DNA of 64,000 nt from Castanea sativa. Its lineage: Eukaryota > Streptophyta > Magnoliopsida > Fagales > Fagaceae. Below are positions 31,309 to 42,989 of the stretch, piece after piece. Under the pieces are notes generated by a model. The model worked only from the letters and a program-made list of their open reading frames with translations, did not search any database and was not told the DNA's origin. A program made the position numbers and the translations under genes. The stretch is from the NCBI RefSeq assembly GCF_040712315.1, contig NC_134023.1, positions 63,193,257 through 63,257,256 of the forward strand. The letters are read 5' to 3'. How positions within the stretch are numbered: position 1 is the first letter of the stretch; every line of letters begins with the position of its first letter.

Positions 31309-32096
31309 GGTGTCAAGATAAACCATATACATTTCCTGATAAATAACTGTGCATGGGCAACAAGAGAAAGAAACCATTGCAGTGCCTAAAAAACACAATT
31401 TCAAACATTAGTCCAGGATGGAAAAATCCTACAATTATATAAAAATTGGCAGAAAAATGAAATTAAACAATGACATTTACAAGCATGCTTATGTTCATGT
31501 TCATGCCTGACTCGGGTTTTCAGACAAATTCAAGAATAGCACAAAAAAAAATCCACTTCAGGGTATGCATCAATCATTCCGCTTCCAAAACTATGCAAGC
31601 TACCAAATCAAGTTGGCTAGACAAATCAGGTCAGAAACTAGTTAGGAATGTGATAAGTTACCATTTTTTATTTTCTTTTTTTATAAGTAAACTTTAGGTG
31701 GAATATGTTTCTGTATATACATTACACTTACCAACTGGTCAAAGTTTTTCCAGTCCTAACCAAAATTAAGGGTTACATATCATCACACTACAGCAATAAC
31801 TGCCTAAAACAATCACCATGGTCCAAGAGCCAAGTCCTACAATTATGAAACCAATATGCGATATGGAGGATTAGGCTATTCTTCATGTTTATCCTAAGTC
31901 CATATGACATATAATGGGTACCAAACTCAAAATATCAACCGCTTGAATTTTGGGCCACTAATGCAAACCAGGATGTTATCAGGTCCGATGGTTCCAAGCA
32001 ATGTATAAAATCAAAAGACCCACTACAAAACTAATTAAACAAGAGTAAAAATTCAATTTAATTAAATTTGCTTCCCGATATTTAACCCAAACAATC

Positions 32097-32223
32097 ATAC
32101 CACCCACCCTTGTTAGTGGGATGGTACCTCCCCATGCATGAAGTGCTTGGGGGTTAGGGGGGGGAGGTTCAAGCTGCAAGGTCAGCAGCACATATTAACG
32201 TATATATTTCTAACAGCCCAAAA
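32097..32223 (+). mobile_element. Short SINE-like retroposon with 17-bp target duplication
   Basis: Flanked by the perfect direct repeat ATTTAACCCAAACAATC at 32080-32096 and 32224-32240. The 127-bp body contains GTTAGTGGGATGGTACC and GGAGGTTCAAGCTG, the latter close to a Pol III B box, and ends in TATATATTTCTAACAGCCCAA. The length and duplication size fit L1-type target-primed integration. Confidence 0.75.
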
Positions 32224-32463
32224 ATTTAACCCAAACAATCGTGTTTCTTAGTCATCAGAAGGCCAAGTCACATCAACAGCATATCCTCATTCTGCATATA
32301 GAAGAAATCCATATGGACCATATCCCAGGTACAAATGTTAAGATATTAACAATTATTGTCATAACTAAAACATAAACACACAACTAAAGGACATATGAAA
32401 AGAAAGATGAAGCCTAGTGACACATAGGCCATCATCAAATAATTTCTGACAGTTCATAGAACT

Positions 32464-32465
<2 letters not shown>

Positions 32466-32517
<52 letters not shown>
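32466..32517. repeat. (TA)n microsatellite
   Basis: About 26 TA units within the inferred PHF5A leader intron. Confidence 0.95.
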
Positions 32518-32521
<4 letters not shown>

Positions 32522-32586
32522 TATCAGATTAAAAGAGCCCTAAAAACCTACCTTGTTCTACAACAAGTATTTGCACCACTAGTTTA

Positions 32587-32588
<2 letters not shown>

Positions 32589-32651
<63 letters not shown>
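32589..32651. repeat. (TA)n microsatellite
   Basis: About 31 TA units, 70 bases from the previous tract. The short minus frame over it (Ile-Tyr repeats) is spurious. Confidence 0.95.
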
Positions 32652-32655
<4 letters not shown>

Positions 32656-32994
32656 ACCACTAGTTCCCTGACACAAACCCTTCATTTCGAATAAATTTAA
32701 AAAATAATAAAATATGAGAGTGACCAACTCAACAGGGTAAGGCCTCCTATTAATCACTTCGAGGATGAATAGCATCCAAAGAAGAACTTGAGAATTTTAT
32801 ACAACAATAAAGAAACCTATACCACATCTACATCTTTATATAGGGCTCAAAACCAAATTTATAAGGAAACCATAACACAGAAAAGGAAATAAGGTTAGGA
32901 CTAATGAGACTCCTATAACATTTTCTCACTGCTAAGCCAAATCAAATAGGAAAAAGTACAAGTATTTTTCATTAGTCATTTACACAAACACAAG

Positions 32995-33085
32995 GTGGGT
33001 CTTGAACCCACAACCTCACCCTCCACCTTGCTCTTGCAAACCAAGAAGTGCCATTTGAGCTAAAGCTCATTAGCCCAAAAATCAC
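32995..33085 (-). mobile_element. tRNA-like SINE fragment in the PHF5A leader intron
   Basis: Read on the minus strand: TTTAGCTCAAATGG resembles the Pol III A box and GGGTTCAAGACCC the B box, about 45 bases apart. No aminoacyl stem closes, so it is not a tRNA gene. Ends and target duplication not resolved. Confidence 0.5.
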
Positions 33086-33474
33086 GCCAATGGTATCCAT
33101 TTCCCATTCAAAAAAAGCTAAAATCAATGCAGCCTAAAACCTCATATTGTAGCTCCAGAATTACCCACCCAAAACCATGTTTTTATCTTACACTTTCTTT
33201 GGTGAATTTCATCAAACACTTAAGCGACACTTTCCCTATGCTATTACTTTGAAATAAATTTGATAACTTTCATAACCCATCTAGAACCCAGACAAAACCC
33301 CACAAAAAGAATCAAACTTTAAAGAGAACATTGAAAATAAAAAGTGTACTAATGGTGAAAGCATCGAAATATTGAACAAAAATGGATGTGTGGGTGAGTC
33401 ACTAATCACTATCACAGAAGCAAATGCAAAACCCCAAATCCGAGAAGAAAGAGACGAGGTACTGTAGTACATAC

Positions 33475-33600
33475 CAGGAGGATCGATCGATCTCTTTTAA
33501 GGTTTTATGATTTTCTCAGCCTCTGGACTCTCTGTTCTGTTGTTTAGTTGTTACTTGTTAAACCGAACAACAACTGTCCTTATATTTTTTGGGGGAACTT
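33475..33600 (-). promoter_or_regulatory. Presumed first non-coding exon and core promoter of PHF5A
   Basis: Exon 1 would end at 33475 after GATCGATCGATCCTCCTG on the minus strand. Upstream lie GAGTCCAGAGGCTGAG and, further out, the AT-rich AAAAAATATAAGG stretch near 33574-33592, which could serve as a TATA element. Inferred only from the donor site and the acceptor next to the ATG. Confidence 0.4.
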
Positions 33601-34752
33601 CACTTTTTTTTTGGATAAAATAATTTTTTTATAAATAATATTGTTAGCAAAAAAAAAAATTACAAATATATAACATGAATATAATTTGTTGTGTCACTCA
33701 ATACAATTACGTGATTGAAATTAATTATAAAAATAAAAAATAAATTATTGTACTTTGAAGAACTATATCTAGATTTTACTATGCTATCATGGACATTGGT
33801 TCAATCTCATAAGTAATTTTAATGCATATTTATTAGGGGCTTAACTAGATATGAGTTTCTACATTTGTTTTTATGAGGTAAAAATATTACTGATTCTCTC
33901 TTATTTTCGTATAAAAGATTAAGGTTTGAATCTCATTTACTTTCTCTAATAGTAAATAGCAGTAATTTTATATTCAAATTAACTCAATTAATAAAAATAT
34001 TTTATTATCAAATAAGAGGGACTTGATATTCAAGCTCTACTTACAACACTAAAATTAATTAATGTTTTAGTTTAATGATTAAAAAAATCATTATGACGTG
34101 GACTTCAAAATTGAAAATTTATTTTATAAATAAATTTTATTAAAAAATTTAAAAATTAAAAAAGAAGAAGAAGAAAAAGAAAGAGGTGGAACCATCAAGC
34201 AATTGACACCGTACATTTCAAATCATATAAGATGAAAATATACTACGATTTGGATTTACTTTTATTTTAATAAGTAAATTTTGAAAAGTATATTTTCAAT
34301 TTTTAAAAAATTTGTAAACATATCAAATAGTCATTTGAGTTAAATTCTAATTCAGTAGTTGAAAATTTTAATTGAAAAAAAAAATTCAATATTTTTTTGA
34401 AAAAAAAATGTAAACATTCCAAGTTATCTTTTGAAATTGAATAGTTATTACTTATTTTTACTTTAAAAAAAATGTAAACATACCAAGTTATTTCTTGAAA
34501 TTGAATCCTTCCAACTCAAAACACGTAATTTTTCCCTAACATCATACTCAATCTCCTATTCCTAATGTCACTTTTACTACTTCAAAATACTGTAAAAAAA
34601 AATGGGCAATCCAAATATAATAGCAAGTAATCTTTCAAGTCTTGTTCAAACTTTCACTAAGTTGAGTACTTTCCATCACTAAAGTAGATGTCATATTCAT
34701 GTAACATTTAGCCATTATCTCTATATGTCATTTAATGAACTAAGAATTTTAG
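33601..34752. other. AT-rich intergenic
   Basis: No coding region or bounded repeat recognised. Short repeated phrases such as AACATACCAAGTTAT recur around 34310-34495. Confidence 0.5.
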
Positions 34753-34955
34753 AATTCGTTTGGGAACAGCTTATTTAGCTGAAATTGAAAACTTTTTGCT
34801 AAAAGTACTATAAATAAAGTTAAAAGGTAGCAGAAATAGTACAATAGAACCTATGAATAGTACCAAAAAGTGTAATGAAACTTATGAATAGTCGCAAAAA
34901 TAAGCTGAATAGTAAAAAAAAACTGACTTTCAAATGCCAGATGCACACTTAATCT
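34753..34955. mobile_element. MITE-like element
   Basis: Starts GTTTGGGAACAGCTTATTTAG and ends near AAATGCCAGATGCACAC. The interior has ATAGTACAATAGAACCTATG and AATAGTACCAAAAAGTGTAA, and AATAAGCTGAATAGT near the right end is a partial inversion of the left AGCTTATTT. I associate this composition with abundant hAT-type MITEs of trees. No target duplication seen. Confidence 0.5.
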
Positions 34956-36420
34956 TTTTTTTTTTTTTTTTTTGACAAGAAAAATGCACACTAATCTTAT
35001 AAGTTTGAATCATTTTATCTCAAGCTTCTTCATAGTCGCTTTGCATTATGCGCCAAGTAGATAATCTCTGCAACATCTCTAGCATCACCTTAGCTAATAC
35101 CTTTGCAATTGTAGGATATTGATGAGTAAAAATAAATTTAGGCTTTTTACTCTTTGAATGCGTTAAAAATGCTTTCATGCTTGAATGATTCAGTTATTTC
35201 ATTGTATAAAAGTGCAGCCTCAAAAATTACCTTCTTTTTTTTAGTGGTGATTAAAACTTATAAACAAAACTAATAGACTCAAATTTTTATTTTCTTCTTG
35301 TATAGTGTCATAACTCATAAGTCATAACACTATCAATAATAAATTATCATTTTAGTATCAACCCAAACTATATTAGCTATCTATTTTTGGTTATCCAATC
35401 GTACACAATATAATGATGGATTATGAATCAATGGTTGCTAAAAATACCATAATAAATTACTAGCATCAACACTTAGCAAGTCTTTTCCGTCTAATTCAAA
35501 GATGGTTATTCTAATCATTTTCAATTTAGCCAAGATTAGCATTTTCACTAGCTTCTCTATTTATTAACTCGTGTGTTGCCTTGGCCTTAATTCATGTGCT
35601 AAATCAACAACAGAAGCTCAGACTTCAATCATTCTTCATTGTGATTGCATCATGAAAGAAAATTTTGGAAAATATGGTTATGCTCAAATACAAAAAAATA
35701 TGCCTTTTAATTTTTGTTCTCTCAAACTAATGAAACACTAAACCATACATGATAATTAATCACCTTTTCCAATCAAGTATGATAGTTTAGATGATCTCAT
35801 TTGTCTGCTTTTCGAGTACATTATTTAGTACCCAAAAATTTTCTAGATACTAATTCTTTGTCTCTCTTACGATTGGTTAAGTGGTGATTTCAAACTATTG
35901 CACACTCTTGGTGCAATTATCACTCCACAAATATAAGTGTCTGTAGAGTGTGGGAGCAAGGGTCGGGGTTTAAGTTTTTAGGAAGGAGTTTCACACACAT
36001 ATACACTTAGATTAGACTAGAGTAAAATTTATATCTTGTATCAAAAAATAATAATTTCAAACATTAAGGGCCTTTTTGTTAGTGTTGTTTAAAAATTTTA
36101 TTACCACAATATTTAATATAAAATAAAATGAAATAAGTTCTATTGTTTGTTTTAAATAATTTAAATAATTTTTAGCTTCAATAAAAACTTAGTATTTTTG
36201 TCACATATCATAAGATAAATTTTCTTTTCTGAATCTATTTTATTGGGCGATTTCAATGATAATAGTTTATGTTATAATTACATCTAATTTAAGGAATAAA
36301 TAAAAGTTTGAACCGTTGAAGCCAATTGAAGCCTAATTATATAGGTTCTTTCATTCTGCTTTTCAATTCAGGAAAGGAATAAATTATAGCTATAGTGAGG
36401 AAAAATGTAATAGCAATAGA
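34956..36420. other. AT-rich intergenic
   Basis: No gene recognised. A variable part of a dispersed repeat may be present near 35900-36050 (TTGCACACTCTTGGTGCAA), without clear ends. Confidence 0.45.
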
Positions 36421-36644
36421 AGAGCATCATTATCAGATGTTGCAAATGTGCCAAATGCCAAATATTTGGCACATTTGCAACACCAAACACAAAAAACACC
36501 TCCCATCAGACGTTGTATATGTGCCAAAATTATACCATTTGTGTCCGTACCGTGGCAAATTTGTCACAGTACGGACATAAGTGGTAAAACCAAAAACTAA
36601 TATTTTTTTGGACTATTCTCTCTCCTCTAATTTCTTTATTTGAT

Positions 36645-36646
36645 TT

Positions 36647-36677
<31 letters not shown>

Positions 36678-36697
36678 AGAATCTGTCTCTCTCTCTC
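36645..36697. repeat. (CT)n tract
   Basis: Interrupted CT repeats of about 53 bases inside the Pack-type element, directly before the captured ABCF1-like piece. CT-rich tracts are common in plant 5' leaders, so it may have been captured with the gene start. Confidence 0.8.
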
Positions 36698-36733
36698 CCT
36701 AGTTCCCAACCTGTGTTCTTCCTCTTCTCACAA

Positions 36734-36842
36734 TCGGACACGAGCAAGAAGAAGGCGGCGCAGAAGAAGGCGGCAACGGCAGCCAAGAGAGGAGGAAAGG
36801 TAGCCGTGACTTCGTCGAAATCGGCGTCGAATTCATCGATGG
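36734..36842 (+). pseudogene. Captured fragment of an ABCF1-like gene (N-terminus)
   Basis: Reads SDTSKKKAAQKKAATAAKRGG and continues with Lys/Ser-rich sequence, closely resembling the lysine- and alanine-rich N-terminus of plant ABC transporter F family member 1 (GCN20 type, a soluble translation-related ATPase). The normal Met-Val before Ser-Asp is lost and no ATP-binding cassette follows. After about 36 codons the sequence changes to unrelated material. It is an isolated exon start, not a gene. Confidence 0.7.
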
Positions 36843-36933
36843 TGGTAGATGGGTTTGTGAATATTGGCTATCTACCTTGGATCCATGGTGGTGAATCCCT
36901 CTCTAGGGTTTATCAATGGTGGCACCCATAAAG

Positions 36934-37062
36934 AACAGGAGCAGAAACCTGAGCCGAAGAAGGCCGCCATCAGGACCATTCGATCAAGTGTTGGACCCAA
37001 GAAGCAAGCGCGTGGAACGATGGAACAAAGTGTTCTTGCTGGCGCGGGGGATGGCGATAGAT
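36934..37062 (+). pseudogene. Captured fragment of a CNGC2-like cyclic nucleotide-gated channel
   Basis: The frame reads Gly-Pro-Phe-Asp-Gln then VLDPRSKRVERWNKVFLLAR and GMA. This is the conserved stretch at the start of the first membrane segment in plant CNGC2-type channels, where it continues into Asp-Pro-Leu-Phe-Phe-Tyr. Here it breaks off after Ile-Asp. Arg-rich residues before it fit the CNGC2 N-terminal region. The match is from memory and rests on about 30 residues, but those are distinctive. Confidence 0.65.
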
Positions 37063-37511
37063 GGGTTCATCAATGGTGGTGCTTGGCGGTGTAAGCTTGA
37101 AAGTGGGTTCACTGAGGCCGCCATCAATCTCACCCTCTTCCCTCTCTTCTCTGTCCGCCTTTCATTCTGCCTCTCTCTGGTTGTGGGTTTTTTTTTTTTT
37201 TTTTTGGTTGCAATTTGGGTTGATTTGATATTGGTGAGTAATTGTGGTGGTTGGTTTGCAGTAGAGGTGTTGTTGCGGCAGAGGATATTGGTGGCTGGTG
37301 GTTGTGCCGTAGATGTTGATTTTGTTGATGATAACGGGGAGGAGATATAATATATTATTTTAATGTGTAGTAAATATTATTTTAATGTATAGAATTGAAT
37401 TATAAAACATCTGATAAATGAGATGTTGTAAAATGATGTGGTAAAATAATAAAGTAGGTTTTTAGTGTAGCAAAATGACATTTTTTTTGCCACATCTGCT
37501 GTGGATGCTCT

Positions 37512-38559
37512 AAGCGTACAAAGCCTAATTCTCAATTTTGGGCCTAAACCCATCTACTATGCCTAATAATGCTTCTTGAGCAGAAATCACCCTCAGAAAT
37601 AATGTCCTTCATTTGTGTGATAAATGTTGTATTTCACATTACTATACATGAATATAAATCTTCTATCTCACCTTTCGTATTTCACTTTATTAATCCCTAT
37701 TCAATGTAATATATCATGTGTCTATTTTTTTTATTTAAAAAAATTTAATTATGTTGTTAAAAAAGAAAAAAAAATACGTAACAAATTATAATTGATAGAG
37801 TATAAAATAAAACATTCGAAATATGATTGATGAGCATTGTTCCCCACATGCTCATGTTTACACTCACTTGCGCACTTGAATACACACAAACTACACAAAC
37901 AGAGCACACACAAATAGTAACAAAGAAAGAAGAGTTCTTAAACAGCCTAGCAAAGACAAAATAAGAGAGTTTTAACTTCTTCTTCTTCTTCTTTTCTTTT
38001 CTTTTTTTTTTTTAATTTTTTAAATTTTTTATAAAAGATATTAAAAATTATATATAATTATTGTTCAGTCTGGGACCAAAAATTGAATTTTTAAAAATTA
38101 GGACCGGACTCAACCGGATACCTTAGAAAGTTAGAAAACCTTTTTTTTTTTTTTTTTTTTTTAAATTAGTAGTGGAGAATAAATGGATTCTTTTTTTCCT
38201 TTTTGGATTTTGGTCTTCTTAAGAAGGGCAAAATATTATTATTTTTTTGAATTTCTATTATTTTTAATTTACAGCTAAGCTATTGTCAAATCACAAAATT
38301 TCTCACATTTTCTTAGTAAATAAACAAAAAAATACAAATCAAATTTACCAATTTCTAACTCTAGCAAACACAGATTAGCTTAGCAATTAAAAGAAACCCA
38401 AATTTGGACCTAGAATGACTGCAAATTAAAAATAATATGAACCAAATTTATTATAATTTGAAAATAACGGTTGTGTCAAATTGATTACTACCAAAATGCA
38501 TAGATCAAATTAACACTAATCTCAAATGTAGGGACCAAAATAATTTTTTTTTTGCTACC
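37512..38559. other. AT-rich intergenic
   Basis: Contains (CTT)n-like and poly-T/poly-A tracts (37976-38030, 38142-38165). No gene recognised. Confidence 0.5.
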
Positions 38560-38735
38560 AAAAAATGGGGGTTAGGTAAGCTACACCAGCTCCCGGGCAG
38601 GGCGCTCAGGTTTAAACCCGCGGGCCAACCCTTAAGGATGTCTACTAACGAAAAACTGTTAGTAGTGGGACTCAAATCTAGGTGAGTTAAACGAAGTGTC
38701 CAAGACTTACCAACTCAACCATCCCGTCGGCACAA
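38560..38735 (-). mobile_element. tRNA-derived SINE
   Basis: On the minus strand it starts GTGCCGACGGGATGGTTGAG. GGTTGAGTTGGTAAG fits a Pol III A box and AGATTTGAGTCCCAC a B box. The body continues through TTAGTAGACATCCTTAAGGG and the GC-rich GGCCCGCGGGTTTAAACC, and ends with CCCCCATTTTTTGG. A degenerate A-rich duplication may flank it (CCAAAATAATTTT at 38535 and CACAAAAATAATATTTT at 38731). Confidence 0.65.
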
Positions 38736-39295
38736 AAATAATATTTTCTTCTTATAAAGATTTGGAAAAGAAGAAACATACGGCAGAATTACCCCAAACA
38801 TAGGGCCAATATTGCGCAAGGCTCTTCAGGATTTGGGGCCTTTATTTTCTTTATATATGGTCTAAACTTGGATTGTTGTCGCTATAAAAAAAGAAAAAAA
38901 GGCCTTCATGCCTAGCACTCTTGTGATTACTGCTTTTTGGTACTACGGCCCATTACAAATGAATAGTTTTCATTTCTATTCGGTTTAATCAGATAAACAG
39001 AGAAACTAGGATAACAATCTTATATTATAATTCAACTAAAACACATATGAATGATACTTTTAGTCGGAAGATTTAGCAATAAAAATATAAGAATTAATTT
39101 CCTAAAGGCAATTTTATGAATTTAATTGATTTTGCACGCTTATCAAAATTTTTTTTTTTTTTGATTTTGCACGAGACAAAATTAGTCAATTAATTTGTAT
39201 TATGTGTTTAATGTGCATGAAGTCTACGTTAAATCAAAAAATGATATACAAAAAAATATTTTTGCATTTTTATTATTCCTGTGACTCAGACTGAT
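38736..39295. other. AT-rich intergenic
   Basis: Nothing recognised. Confidence 0.5.
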
Positions 39296-39307
39296 TTGTG
39301 AGGAAGA

Positions 39308-39466
39308 CATGGGTTTCAGTTAACTTAACTGGTAAAGTCTTTGATAGTTGAATAAGAGGTTTGAGGTTCAATTCCTGCTTTTACCAAAAATTAATTGGTG
39401 TCTTGATCTAATGATAAATAGCTATTATCATGAAGTACGTCATAGGTTGAAACTATTTAAAAAAAA
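39308..39466 (+). mobile_element. tRNA-derived SINE with 12-bp target duplication
   Basis: The body has TAACTTAACTGGTAAAG (A-box-like) and GAGGTTCAATTCCTGC (good B-box match), followed by TTGGTGTCTTGATCTAATGA and TAGGTTGAAACTATTTAAAAAA. The direct repeat TTGTGAGGAAGA is perfect at 39296-39307 and 39467-39478. The 159-bp length, the boxes and the A-rich end before the duplication are a textbook SINE. The small frame at 39348-39545 is an artefact of it. Confidence 0.88.
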
Positions 39467-39478
39467 TTGTGAGGAAGA

Positions 39479-41099
39479 GAATGATGAGGCTGAGAAGGAG
39501 GGAGAGGAAGAGATTTGTGAGGATGAAAATGAAGAAGAGATCTGAACGTGTAGGTATAGCAGAGTAGGATTGGAAAAGTAAAAATAATTTAAATGAGTGG
39601 ATGAGAACAGTTCAAGATAAGAGTTAAAAAAAAAAAAAAAAATACAAAGACATAAAGACGAGAGAATTAAAAAAAAAAAAACTGCAGAGAAAAGAAGAAA
39701 AAGATTGGATTTGCGCCAAAAATTTTAGCTTTTGGCAATAAAAAATTCAACATTAATGATTTTATTTTAGTATTTAACCACTTAAAATAATATAAATAAC
39801 ATAATATAAAATAATATATTCACTACAATATACAATAGCCACAACTACAACCACATGTAAAATATATTACCATGCTTTATCATTTGAGCTACAACGCCTT
39901 TTCAAAAAAAAAAAAAAAAAAAACATTTGAGCTACAATGCACAACTATAGATGATTGTGCACGGTAGCTGATGAGTTAAATTTTTTGCTTATAGCACCAC
40001 TAATATAGCATACTTTTTGTATATTGTGATGTTAAAAATAACATTTTAGTAATTTCACACTACCAATATGGATAATCTTAGGAATTTAAAGCTTCTTCCT
40101 AACATGTAATTTACCACCCTCATGTCACTTTCTCTTCAACGGTATTTATTGATTGATTTTTTTTTTAAATTATAAAATAGGCTGAGTTATAACTTATAAT
40201 ACTTATTTTCTGATTCAGCAAAAAAAAAAAAAAAAAAACTTATTTTCTGGACCCTACTTTCAACTTTAGATAAAGAGCTGCAAACTTAATTACTGCTTCC
40301 AAGTTTGTTAGCAATTTCTTTAATCTTTAAAAAAAATATTGTTCATATTGTCTATGATTTTTAGGTATTGGGAATAATTATAAATTAATGTCATCTTTAG
40401 CATAAATTTTAGGTATAACAAATTATTATTGGTGTTGGACTTTTTTTTTGTGTGATTTATTTAGAGCTTACCACGTAGGTTTGAAATTCTCACATTTTTC
40501 TACATCATCATTATTTATAAAAAAAAAAAACCTATTTTTTACTATTTATCCACCTAATACTTCTTCTAAAAAGTAAAACTATAACCTAATAATTTATATA
40601 TCTATATATACCATAAAACTGAAGTTTCTAACTTTTTTTTTTAGGACTTTTTTAGAGGTTACCACATAGGATTTAAAACTCTCTCATTTTTTTACGTTAA
40701 CACTATTTAAAACAAAAAACAAAATAAAGAAGGTTACGTTAACAAGCACTATTAACAGCAGTTTATTGTATTAACAATAGTTTTTTGACTTTCTTTTTAC
40801 AGTTTTTTGTCTTTTTTTTTTTCCAACTTTATGTTAATATTTTTCAGCTTTATAAACTGTTGAACCAACTTCATAAAGAGAAAATAAATATTAAAATAAA
40901 CTCTAAGATCAGTTTTACACCTTTTTCTTTTATTTATTTAATTTTTTATTAAATGAGACCCCTATTAATCTAACCTTAACAAAGTGCTCGTTATCATTTG
41001 CCCAAAAAAAAAAGAAAAAAACAAAGAAAAAGAAAAGAAGATGGTCTTTTTCGCTGTTTATTCACCTGACACTTCTTCTATTAACTAAAACTAGAACCG
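39479..41099. other. AT-rich intergenic
   Basis: Several poly-A and poly-T tracts. Two related phrases (TTTAGAGCTTACCACGTAGG near 40460 and TTTAGAGGTTACCACATAGG near 40650) mark a diverged direct repeat. No gene recognised. Confidence 0.5.
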
Positions 41100-42989
41100 G
41101 ATAATAAAAAAACTCTCCTCCCCCAAAAACTCATCTCTCAAAAACGTGAGACCCCAAAAACCATCTCCCCTAACACTCTTGAAAAAACACTCATTTAGCG
41201 TAAAAGAAAAACCCAAACTGGAAAACCCTATTGAACCCATAGCTAACGCATCAATTGCTTTTCTTCTCTTTCCATCCAGTCTCTGTCTCCAAAGCTTCCA
41301 CCTTTGCCGGTCTTCTTTGTTTACAAGTGGGGTCTGTTCTTTGAGGTAGTTCTGCTTTTCTCTATGAATTTCTGTTTAAAAAATAGTGAGAAAAATTGAA
41401 AACTGAGATGTCAAAGTTTCATCAAGTAGAGTCCAGGTAGATGGTATTTGGGAAAACCCAGATATAAATTGTTGTCAATATAATCAATAAATCTATTGTT
41501 GCTATTTTCTGGGCTTATTGAGTTGTTGCTTCTGTTTTTGTCTCTTAATGTAATATCTATACATTTTGTGGTCTTTGGTGAACTGCATTGGATTAGTGAT
41601 GTGAAAATTAGTTATAATTAATACCCATTTTGGTGCCAAAGCATATGAGAAAGTGATTATTGGTATATGGGTTGGATGTATTTACATTTTCTAATGGCAT
41701 TATTCATGAGAAATCAAAAGGCATTTATTTTACATCTTCATTCAAAGCTTTTTTTTTTTTGGGTGCAGTTGACCTTATACACTTTTTAGAATTGTGGTCT
41801 TTGATTTAAAAACAATTAAGATTTTCCCCTGGAGGATCTTCTCACTTCGAATCAGATTGAATTGCGTATTTTAGGTTTGAACTTGAAGTTACAAAATTAG
41901 TCAAGGTTAATAGATCATATTATAGGATATCCAAAATTTTTATTTGCTAGCCTTGCATTAGCTTGGATGTTTTAGGACAGTGCTTTGAGATTCTTTTATG
42001 TAGTAGTGGTGAGTTTCCTCAACTTATAAGGTAGTGGAAGTGCTAATTAAGCTACAAGACTTTTGGCTTCCTTTATATTTTAAAATGCTTCATGTTTTCT
42101 ATACCTTTTTATTTTCCTTTCCAAATTATCAAGTGCCTGTATAAACCTTAGGCTAGAGAGAAAAAGAAAAAAAGAAAAAAAGAAGAAGAATAGGAGGCTG
42201 TGGGTTATTAGCAACAAATGACACTGAAGTTATGCTTGAATTTGTATGCTGGGACTTTCACTCTGTTTAACTGGAGCATGTTCAAGTGAGTTATCAATCA
42301 TAATGGCCGTGCTCTTTTGTTTTTATTTTTTATTTTTTAATGTACCTATATGAATTAATTAAATTGTTCTACTCGTTTGTAAGTAATTAGCCATTTGTAC
42401 TAATTTTGGAATGAGTTTCAGTGTGAAAAGTAAAATACTGGTGAGTTTCATTTCTTTTATAATGTATAAATTGTGTTTAATATAAGCTTATAATGTGGTG
42501 AATAGTGCTTATGAACTGTTAGTTAAAGTGCCTTGCAAATAGCTTGACTAGGCTCTTCTGATCAGTGGGACCATATTGATCATAACAGAACAATCACCCT
42601 TCAAAAATATATGATGAATGGCTCTTGGTGTCAATTATGATAAATTTGATTGAATGGAACTCCAAAAATTTCTTTTTAGATGTTATTTAAAGTAGAATTA
42701 AAAGTTCATATGCTTGATGCAAAGTGTTTTGCTCTGTCATGTATTGCTTGAAGTTTACTGCCTAATATGTGTAATTATTATTGGGAACAAAACATGATCT
42801 CCCTTCCTTAATTTTCCCAGGCACATACCTCATTTTAAAGGAATCAGAGTAACAAAGTCATGTTTTTTTTTTTTTTCCCTTCTCAGTGCTTCTTCCGATA
42901 GAACTTAGTTGCCAATATTAAAACCTCACAAAGAGATTTTTTTTTTGAAGTCCAAGTTCATTCATTATTTTTTATGTTTGCAGGTATTA
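41100..42989 (+). other. Possible distal leader and leader intron of TIC20-II
   Basis: The stretch 41100-41346 is pyrimidine- and C-rich, unlike its flanks (CTCTCCTCCCCC, CATCTCCCCTAACACTC, CTCTTTCCATCCAGTCTC), and ends TTCTTTGAG before GTAGTT, a possible donor. A possible acceptor TGTTTGCAG follows at 42976-42984. If joined, the interval would be a leader intron of about 1.6 kb upstream of TIC20-II. It could equally be a separate non-coding transcript or relic. The 67-codon frame at 41146 shows no domain. Confidence 0.3.

Larger units (their letters stand above)
30483..33474 (-). other. Inferred 5'UTR intron of PHF5A (2992 bp)
   Basis: On the minus strand a donor CTCCTG|GTATGT falls at 33475/33474 and an acceptor TTGTTCAG|GAACTAAG at 30483/30482, just before the start codon. 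No coding region lies between. The interval holds two (TA)n tracts, a SINE with a 17-bp target duplication (32097-32223), a second SINE-like sequence (32995-33085), and a facing poly-T/poly-A tract at 31276-31308. The splice sites are inferred by eye and need transcript support. Confidence 0.6.
36421..37511 (+). mobile_element. TIR element carrying fragments of two unrelated genes (Pack-type)
   Basis: Left end AGAGCATCATTATCAGATG and right end ending in CAGATGT-like CACATCTGCTGTGGATGCTCT are inverted repeats of 23 bp with 18 matches. Just inside the left end are two strong hairpins: TGTTGCAAATGTGCC paired with GGCACATTTGCAACA (36439-36484), and TGTCCGTAC paired with GTACGGACA (about 36541-36579). 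The right end echoes this with ACATCTGATAAATGAGATGTTGT. The interior is much richer in GC than its surroundings and holds an ABCF1-like and a CNGC2-like fragment. No transposase was found and no target duplication is evident, so the superfamily is open. Confidence 0.65.

Noticed and set aside
32584..32775. Ile-Tyr repeat peptide frames (also 58524-58812)
   Set aside because: Translations of (TA)n microsatellites.
32995..33085. tRNA gene on the minus strand
   Set aside because: A and B boxes are present but no cloverleaf or acceptor stem closes; a SINE is more likely.
39348..39545. 65-codon frame with an acidic tail
   Set aside because: Starts inside a SINE and runs through its target duplication into purine-rich sequence.
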